This document shows, one piece after another, positions 14,940 through 19,524 of a stretch of 19,524 nt of DNA. Position numbers and translations under genes: made by a program. The stretch lies in assembly GCF_000226875.1 (NCBI RefSeq), contig NZ_JH164926.1, positions 1,807,213 through 1,826,736 on the forward strand, in the 5' to 3' direction. The notes beneath the pieces are model-generated. The model saw only the letters and a list, made by a program, of their open reading frames with translations, did no database searches and had not been told where the DNA came from. Source of the stretch: Neisseria shayeganii 871. GTDB taxonomy: Bacteria > Pseudomonadota > Gammaproteobacteria > Burkholderiales > Neisseriaceae. Within the stretch, counting starts at the first letter, position 1, and each line of letters begins with the position of its first letter.

Positions 14940-16538
14940 TCAATCGTTCAGATTCACCGAATGCTCGCGGGTTTCGTGGAACACGATATCCGGCCAGCGT
15001 TCCTGCGTGAGATTCAGGTTCACGCGGTTGGGCGCCAGATAGGCCAGGTTGCCGCCGGCATCAATCGACAGATTGGCGGCATTGGCTTTTTCAAATTCGG
15101 CCAGTTTTTTCTTGTCGGGGCAAGACACCCAACGCGCAGACCAAATGGAAGCGCTGTCGAACACCGCATCCACGCCGTATTCGGCCGCCAGGCGCGACGT
15201 AACCACTTCAAACTGCAGCACGCCCACCGCGCCCAAAATCAAATCGCCGCCGCTGTGCGGTTTGAACACCTGCACCGCGCCTTCTTCGCCCAGCTGCTGC
15301 AAACCTTTTTGCAGCTGCTTCATTTTCAGTGGGTTTTTGATGCGCACGCTGCGGAACAGCTCGGGCGCAAAAAACGGGATACCGGTAAACGCCAGCGGTT
15401 CTCCTTCGGAAAAACTGTCGCCGATTTGGATGTTGCCGTGGTTGGGAATGCCGATGATGTCGCCGGCGTAGGCTTCTTCCACCAACTCTCGGTCGTGCGA
15501 CATAAAGGTCACCACGCTGGAAGCGGCAATCTCGCGGTTGATGCGCAGATGCTTCATCTTCATGCCGCGCTCGAATTTGCCGGAACACACGCGCAAAAAG
15601 GCGATGCGGTCGCGGTGTTTCGGGTCCATATTGGCTTGGATTTTGAACACGAAACCGGAAAATTTCTCCTCCGCCGGCGCCACCATGCGCACGGTGGCGT
15701 CGCGCGGCTGCGGCGCCGGCGCCCAGCCGATGAGCGAATCGAGGATTTCGCGAATGCCGAAGTTGTTGATGGCGGAGCCGAAAAACACCGGCGTCAGCTC
15801 GCCGGCCAGAAATTCTTCCAGCACAAATTCATTCGATGCGGCCTGCACCAGCTCGATTTCGGCGCGCAGATTGTCCATTTCCAGCGGGAACAATTCGTCC
15901 AGCCGCGGATTGTCTATGCCCTGCACCACTTCAAACTCGTGCGGCAGTTTTTCGCCGCCTGCCTCAAACAAATACACCTCGTCGTTGAGAATGTGGTACA
16001 CGCCCTTGAAGTTTTTGCCCATGCCGATGGGCCAGGTGACCGGCGCGCAGCGGATTTTGAGGATGTTTTCCACTTCGTCCAGCAGTTCCAGCGAATCGCG
16101 CACCTCGCGGTCGTATTTGTTCATAAAGGTGACGATGGGCGTGTTGCGCAGGCGGCAGACGTTCAAGAGCTTGATGGTTTGCGCCTCCACGCCCTTGGCC
16201 GCGTCGATCACCATCAGCGCGCTGTCCACCGCGGTGAGCACGCGGTAGGTGTCTTCGGAGAAGTCTTGGTGGCCGGGGGTGTCGAGCAGGTTCACGGTGT
16301 GGTCGTGATAATCGAACTGCATCACCGATGAGGCCACCGAAATGCCGCGCTGTTTCTCGATTTCCATCCAGTCGGAAGTGGCGAACTTGCCCGACTTTTT
16401 GCCCTTCACCGTGCCGGCGCTCTGAATCGCGCCCGAAAACAGCAACAGCTTTTCGGTGAGCGTGGTTTTACCCGCGTCGGGGTGGGAAATAATGGCAAAA
16501 GTGCGGCGGCGGCGCACCTGTTCGGCAATAGACGACAT
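14940..16538 (-). CDS. prfC: Peptide chain release factor 3
   Basis: RF3 is a translational GTPase that recycles RF1/RF2 from the ribosome after termination. From the ATG at 16538 the product is 532 residues starting MSSIAEQVRRRRTFAI. G-domain motifs are visible: SHPDAGKT at 18-25, DTPGH at 86-90 and NKYD at 140-143; the ~530-residue length and full-length resemblance to neisserial RF3 make the call secure. The frame stays open to 16574, but that ATG overlaps the apparent -10 box, supporting the shorter start. GGTGA lies 5 bases upstream of the chosen ATG. No uptake sequence is present inside this gene. Confidence 0.96.
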   Translation of the reverse strand: MSSIAEQVRRRRTFAIISHPDAGKTTLTEKLLLFSGAIQSAGTVKGKKSGKFATSDWMEIEKQRGISVASSVMQFDYHDHTVNLLDTPGHQDFSEDTYRVLTAVDSALMVIDAAKGVEAQTIKLLNVCRLRNTPIVTFMNKYDREVRDSLELLDEVENILKIRCAPVTWPIGMGKNFKGVYHILNDEVYLFEAGGEKLPHEFEVVQGIDNPRLDELFPLEMDNLRAEIELVQAASNEFVLEEFLAGELTPVFFGSAINNFGIREILDSLIGWAPAPQPRDATVRMVAPAEEKFSGFVFKIQANMDPKHRDRIAFLRVCSGKFERGMKMKHLRINREIAASSVVTFMSHDRELVEEAYAGDIIGIPNHGNIQIGDSFSEGEPLAFTGIPFFAPELFRSVRIKNPLKMKQLQKGLQQLGEEGAVQVFKPHSGGDLILGAVGVLQFEVVTSRLAAEYGVDAVFDSASIWSARWVSCPDKKKLAEFEKANAANLSIDAGGNLAYLAPNRVNLNLTQERWPDIVFHETREHSVNLND

Positions 16539-16572
16539 AAACATCACCATGCGGCAATTCGGGAAACCGCGC

Positions 16573-16578
16573 ATTTTA
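16573..16578 (-). promoter_or_regulatory. Probable -10 box of prfC
   Basis: On the minus strand TAAAAT is followed by GCGCGG, 34 bp upstream of the chosen prfC start. The -35 is weak. The layout repeats that of priA and tRNA-Glu. Confidence 0.35.
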
Positions 16579-16930
16579 ACAGATTTGCCGGCCGAAACGG
16601 CAGCCGCCGCAGCGCCCTAACCATCGGGCTGAGACCTTTATAGCTTTATCTCGCCGGACAAACGCAGCAGACGCAGATACGTGTGTGCTCTGTGCCTTGC
16701 CCGGTAGATAGGTTTGAAGCAGAACCAATACCTGAGACTCTTCCGAGCCAATGTATTTCTGTGCCAATGCATTTTTGTGATCGTCGCCTGGCGCATGGAA
16801 CCCATTGTATTGGTATTCGGCATCGCTGCTTCACCTGCCCCTTGCCCGCCAGCCAGACAGGAACTTTCCCAATATTTTTAATATATAAATATTTAATAAT
16901 TTCAGTATCTAAATTTTGAAAGTACCGCCC
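16579..16930. other. Non-coding stretch with decayed repeat and AT-rich patch
   Basis: No convincing gene is seen here. A GAGACCTTT motif is at 16631-16639. The region 16870-16920 is very AT-rich, unlike the rest of the window. A minus-strand reading frame runs through to 17071, but its composition and lack of domains suggest repeat-derived sequence rather than a protein. The stretch may be the remains of a larger mobile element bounded by 16631 and 17113. Confidence 0.45.
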
Positions 16931-17113
16931 AAGACCTTTGCAGAACCCCCAGATGTGGATGCCGTTCAAGGCGTAGCAGCGTAGCGAGTGTGAACGCCAG
17001 GAATCCCTGTGGGACAGACATATCACACGATGGGTAAGCGAATGAGCAGTACCCTTAGGGCATAAACGCACAACGCGGAAATGCGTCGCAGATGGGGGTT
17101 TTGCAAAGGTCTC
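16931..17113. mobile_element. MITE-like or IS remnant with 20-bp inverted ends
   Basis: The left end AAGACCTTTGCAGAACCCCC (16931-16950) and right end GGGGGTTTTGCAAAGGTCTC (17094-17113) are inverted repeats matching at 18 of 20 positions, bounding 183 bp. No transposase fits. No target duplication is obvious. From memory the ends resemble neisserial IS5-family (IS1106-like) termini; a non-autonomous derivative or internal deletion is likely. Confidence 0.6.
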
Positions 17114-17232
17114 AGCCCTCCTTATCGTCTCGGAGGGTGAACATCAGATCACAAACAGCAAACCCCTGATAACGCAACCGCAAAGGTCAGATGAGTTGTC
17201 TGACAGAAGAGTGCTTCAGAGACGAGTAATAA

Positions 17233-17282
17233 AAACGGCGCGGCTGACCGTCCCTGATGGAACCGTTTCAACCACGCCGTTT
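17233..17282 (-). terminator. argG terminator
   Basis: On the minus strand AAACGGCGTGG (17282-17272) pairs with CCGCGCCGTTT (17243-17233) in 11 bp with one G-U pair and a 28-nt loop, ending in TTTTTATT. It begins 7 bp after the argG stop. This is a terminator without uptake sequences. Confidence 0.65.
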
Positions 17283-17288
17283 GTTGCC

Positions 17289-18623
17289 TTATTCTTGATG
17301 CTTCAGCTGCGGCAAGACCGAGCCTTCGCCTAAGGAAAGCAGGCCGGTTTGGGCGTAGAGACCGAGTTTGGCGCGGGTGTCGGTGATGTCGAGGTTGCGC
17401 ATGGTCAGCTGGCCGATGCGGTCGGCCGGGGTGAAGGCGGCGTTTTCGACCTTCTCCATGCTCAAGCGTTCGGGCTGGTAGGTGAGGTTGGGCGATTCGG
17501 TGTTCAGAATCGAGTAGTCGTTGCCGCGGCGCAGCTCGAGGGTGACTTCGCCGGTGATGGCGCTTGCCACCCAGCGTTGGGCGGTTTCGCGCAGCATCAG
17601 GGCTTGGCTGTCGAACCAGCGGCCTTGGTAGAGCAGGCGGCCGAGGCGCAGGCCGTTGATGCGGTATTGCTCGATGGTGTCTTCGTTGTGGATGCCGCTT
17701 AAGAGGCGCTCGTAGGCGATGTGCAGCAGCGCCATGCCGGGGGCTTCGTAGATGCCGCGCGATTTGGCTTCGATGATGCGGTTTTCGATTTGATCGCTCA
17801 TGCCCAAGCCGTGGCGGCCGCCGATGCGGTTGGCTTCCAAAAACAGTTCCACGGGGTCGGAGAAGGTGCGGCCGTTCAGCGCCACGGGCACGCCTTCTTC
17901 AAAGCGCACGCGCACTTCTTCGGCTTTCACTTCAACGTTTTCGTCCCAGAAGGCCACGCCCATGATGGGTTTCACGATTTTGATGCCGCTGTTGAGGAAT
18001 TCCAGGTCTTTGGCTTCGTGGGTGGCGCCCAGCATATTGGAATCGGTGGAGTAAGCTTTTTCTACCGACATTTTGTAGTCGAATCCGTTGGCAATCAGAA
18101 ATTCGCTCATTTCCTGACGGCCGCCCAATTCGTCGATAAAGGTTTGGTCGAGCCAGGGTTTGTAGATGCGCAGGCCGGGATTGGTTAAGAGGCCGTAGCG
18201 GTAGAAGCGTTCGATGTCGTTGCCTTTGTAGGTGGAGCCGTCGCCCCAGATGTTGACGTCGTCTTCTTTCATGGCGGAAACCAGCATGGTGCCGGTAACG
18301 GCACGGCCCAGCGGAGTGGTGTTGAAATAGGTGGCGCCGCCGGTGGTGACGTGGAAAGCGCCGCATTGGATGGCGGCAATGCCTTCGTGGGCCAGCTGGC
18401 TGCGGCAGTCGATCAGGCGGGCTTCGATGGCGCCGTATTCTTTGGCTTTGCGCGGAATGGCCTCGTAATCGTCTTCGTCGGGCTGGCCGAGGTTGGCGGT
18501 GTAGGCATAGGGCAGGGCGCCTTTCAGCTTCATCCACAGGAGGGCAGCGGAGGTGTCAAGGCCGCCGGAAAAGGCGATGCCGACTTTCTGGCCGGCGGGC
18601 AGGTTTTGCAGAATGGTGCTCAT
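17289..18623 (-). CDS. argG: Argininosuccinate synthase
   Basis: It condenses citrulline and aspartate with ATP to argininosuccinate in arginine synthesis. From the ATG at 18623 the protein is 444 residues, the size of the E. coli-like ArgG type. The PP-loop ATP site SGGLDTS is at 19-25; TTGGATYFNTTPLGRAVTG and WGDGSTYKGNDIERFYRYG-like segments line the substrate site. The frame stays open to 18719, but the extra 32 residues lie upstream of the predicted promoter and are not family-like. The gene is divergent from the small membrane-protein gene and ends at a hairpin terminator. No uptake sequence lies inside. Confidence 0.96.
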   Translation of the reverse strand: MSTILQNLPAGQKVGIAFSGGLDTSAALLWMKLKGALPYAYTANLGQPDEDDYEAIPRKAKEYGAIEARLIDCRSQLAHEGIAAIQCGAFHVTTGGATYFNTTPLGRAVTGTMLVSAMKEDDVNIWGDGSTYKGNDIERFYRYGLLTNPGLRIYKPWLDQTFIDELGGRQEMSEFLIANGFDYKMSVEKAYSTDSNMLGATHEAKDLEFLNSGIKIVKPIMGVAFWDENVEVKAEEVRVRFEEGVPVALNGRTFSDPVELFLEANRIGGRHGLGMSDQIENRIIEAKSRGIYEAPGMALLHIAYERLLSGIHNEDTIEQYRINGLRLGRLLYQGRWFDSQALMLRETAQRWVASAITGEVTLELRRGNDYSILNTESPNLTYQPERLSMEKVENAAFTPADRIGQLTMRNLDITDTRAKLGLYAQTGLLSLGEGSVLPQLKHQE

Positions 18624-18663
18624 AAACGTTTCTTGCTTGGATAAGTGGCAGGGAAAAGGCGGT

Positions 18664-18692
18664 ATTATTCTCTGAATTGCCGGTGCAGTAAA
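18664..18692 (-). promoter_or_regulatory. Predicted argG promoter
   Basis: On the minus strand TTTACT (18692-18687) and AATAAT (18669-18664) are separated by 17 bp, placing the start of transcription about 33 bp before the argG ATG. No ARG-box operator was recognised by eye. Confidence 0.5.
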
Positions 18693-18743
18693 GCGCTGTC
18701 GGGGCGTGGCGGCCGGCATATCCGGCTTGTCGGCTGACGGGGT

Positions 18744-18755
18744 TTCAGGTAGCCT
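18744..18755 (-). repeat. DNA uptake sequence between argG and the membrane-protein gene
   Basis: Exact TTCAGGTAGCCT in the 170-bp divergent intergenic region, single copy, no hairpin partner. Confidence 0.85.
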
Positions 18756-18793
18756 GCCGCGGGCCGAATCACTTTTTCAGGGCGGATGAACAC

Positions 18794-19294
18794 ATGCCTC
18801 CTTCTTCGACTGCTTATCCGTATCGCCGTGTGGCGTGGTCTTATGTTTTGTGCACCGGCGTGCTGGCCGGAGTGCTGTATTCCTTGCTGTTGGCGCTGTG
18901 GAGCGAGGGCTGGGAAGCGCCGACGCAGATGCTGATGACGCTGCTGTCGGCCAAGACGCTGTGGTTCACGCTGCTGATGGTCTTGAACGGTGCGCTTTGG
19001 TTTGCCGCTTGCGGGCCGGCTGCGGCGGCGGTGGCGCTGTCGGCGCGCCTGCATCATCATCCGCTCGGCCTGTTGCTGCCGGCTTTGGCCGCCGCTGTCG
19101 CGGCCTTGCTGCCGTATTGGTTGTTTTCCGTGTCTAAGTTGCCGGTGATGTCGCTGCCGGGCTGGATGCCGTTCGATTTTTACGGCCTGAAAGACCTGCC
19201 GGATGTTTTGCCGGCCGTGGCCGGCGGGGCGGCGGCCTGGTTGGTGGGCTGGTGGGTGCTGCCGTATGCGGAGGAGGCGGGCTCAACGGCATAA
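18794..19294 (+). CDS. Small four-helix inner-membrane protein of unknown function
   Basis: The 166-residue protein has four predicted transmembrane segments (about 15-36, 56-82, 91-112, 137-157), a short basic N-terminus (YPYRR), and a hydrophilic loop between helices 3 and 4 (PGWMPFDFYGLKDLPD). I do not recognise the family. A GGATG stretch lies 6 to 10 bases upstream of the ATG. Codon use differs from most neighbours: threonine is mostly ACG and alanine often GCG, where the other genes prefer ACC and GCC. It is divergent from argG, and no gene follows within the window. Translation is likely from the clean membrane topology, but function cannot be assigned. Confidence 0.7.
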   Translation: MPPSSTAYPYRRVAWSYVLCTGVLAGVLYSLLLALWSEGWEAPTQMLMTLLSAKTLWFTLLMVLNGALWFAACGPAAAAVALSARLHHHPLGLLLPALAAAVAALLPYWLFSVSKLPVMSLPGWMPFDFYGLKDLPDVLPAVAGGAAAWLVGWWVLPYAEEAGSTA

Positions 19295-19524
19295 GGCAGT
19301 CTTAATCTCTGAGCTAAGATGTTGGGCGCCGAAATAGTTGCGCCCTGCCATCTGCAGCCATTTCCACATTGTGCTTTTCTGCGCTATCGCTACTGTTCGC
19401 GTTATCTTTTACCTACCACCTGATCGCTCTTTCTCACGAGCGTTCCGACGATCATGCACACTGCAATACTGGGTTTGCGACTACCGCTACATTGTGAAAG
19501 TTGCAAAGGTCTCAGGTGTAGAAA
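19295..19524. other. Non-coding tail ending in IS-like terminus
   Basis: No gene is supported in these 230 bp. A 6-bp stem (GGGCGC 19324-19329 with GCGCCC 19340-19345) has no T-tract. TTGCAAAGGTCTC at 19501-19513 is identical to the right end of the 16931-17113 element, suggesting that a remnant ends here. Confidence 0.45.
19501..19513. repeat. IS-like terminus TTGCAAAGGTCTC
   Basis: The 13-mer is identical to 17101-17113, and its last 11 bases match positions 1-11, all in the same orientation. No matching opposite end is seen between 19295 and 19500. Confidence 0.5.

Noticed and set aside
14931..16331. Plus-strand open frame opposite prfC
   Set aside because: prfC is unambiguous; the opposite frame is a codon-bias shadow rich in His, Phe and Gln.
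16646..17071. Minus-strand open frame of 141 codons through the repeat region
   Set aside because: It crosses the end of the 183-bp element and the AT-rich patch, has no domain, and looks repeat-derived. A real small protein cannot be fully excluded.
19324..19345. GGGCGC/GCGCCC hairpin after the membrane-protein gene
   Set aside because: Only 6 bp with a 10-nt loop and no T-tract on either strand, so not called as a terminator.
1..19524. CRISPR arrays, prophage genes, toxin-antitoxin pairs or defence islands
   Set aside because: No regularly spaced repeats, phage structural genes or recognisable defence proteins were seen; the gene content is mostly housekeeping.

Overview
The window looks like chromosomal DNA from an Eikenella-type member of the Neisseriaceae. 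The strongest evidence is a 12-mer, AGGCTACCTGAA (reverse complement TTCAGGTAGCCT), present in 17 exact copies plus 9 one-mismatch copies. From memory of published DNA-uptake-sequence dialects, this is the Eikenella form rather than the GCCGTCTGAA form of Neisseria. High G+C, GCC/CTG/ACC-rich codon use and protein sequences close to neisserial orthologues agree. No phage, plasmid, CRISPR or rRNA was seen.

Layout, left to right. (1) Plus strand: priA (replication restart helicase), then dacB (PBP4-type D,D-carboxypeptidase) broken by one extra base in a GGGG run, then a 168-bp inverted-repeat-bounded element, then grxC and secB (probable operon). (2) Minus strand: rdgC followed by dcd, ending at a hairpin terminator that faces the secB terminator. 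(3) Plus strand: tRNA-Glu(UUC) with a near-ideal promoter and terminator, serB, a membrane-anchored spermidine-synthase-like protein, and an FAD-dependent oxidoreductase with a twin-arginine signal. (4) Plus strand: a 1275-residue fusion of an N-terminal domain (DUF3683 type), an FAD-linked oxidase and an Fe-S/CCG-domain protein. (5) Minus strand: prfC, then about 750 bp without a gene that holds a 183-bp repeat element and an AT-rich patch, then argG. (6) Plus strand: a small four-helix membrane protein of unknown function, followed by 230 bp of non-coding DNA ending in another copy of the repeat terminus found at the very start of the window.

Most genes are housekeeping: replication restart and recombination (priA, rdgC), nucleotide supply (dcd), translation (prfC, tRNA-Glu), serine and arginine synthesis (serB, argG), redox and protein export (grxC, secB), and wall remodelling (dacB). 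The least explained biology is the pair of a membrane aminopropyltransferase and a Tat-type FAD oxidoreductase, and the giant DUF3683 oxidoreductase. The most notable non-coding structure is (a) uptake sequences reused as terminators and as in-frame codons, (b) an inverted-repeat element whose end supplies or overlaps the TAG stop codons of two unrelated genes, and (c) repeated GAGACCTTT/AAAGGTCTC ends of IS-like remnants.
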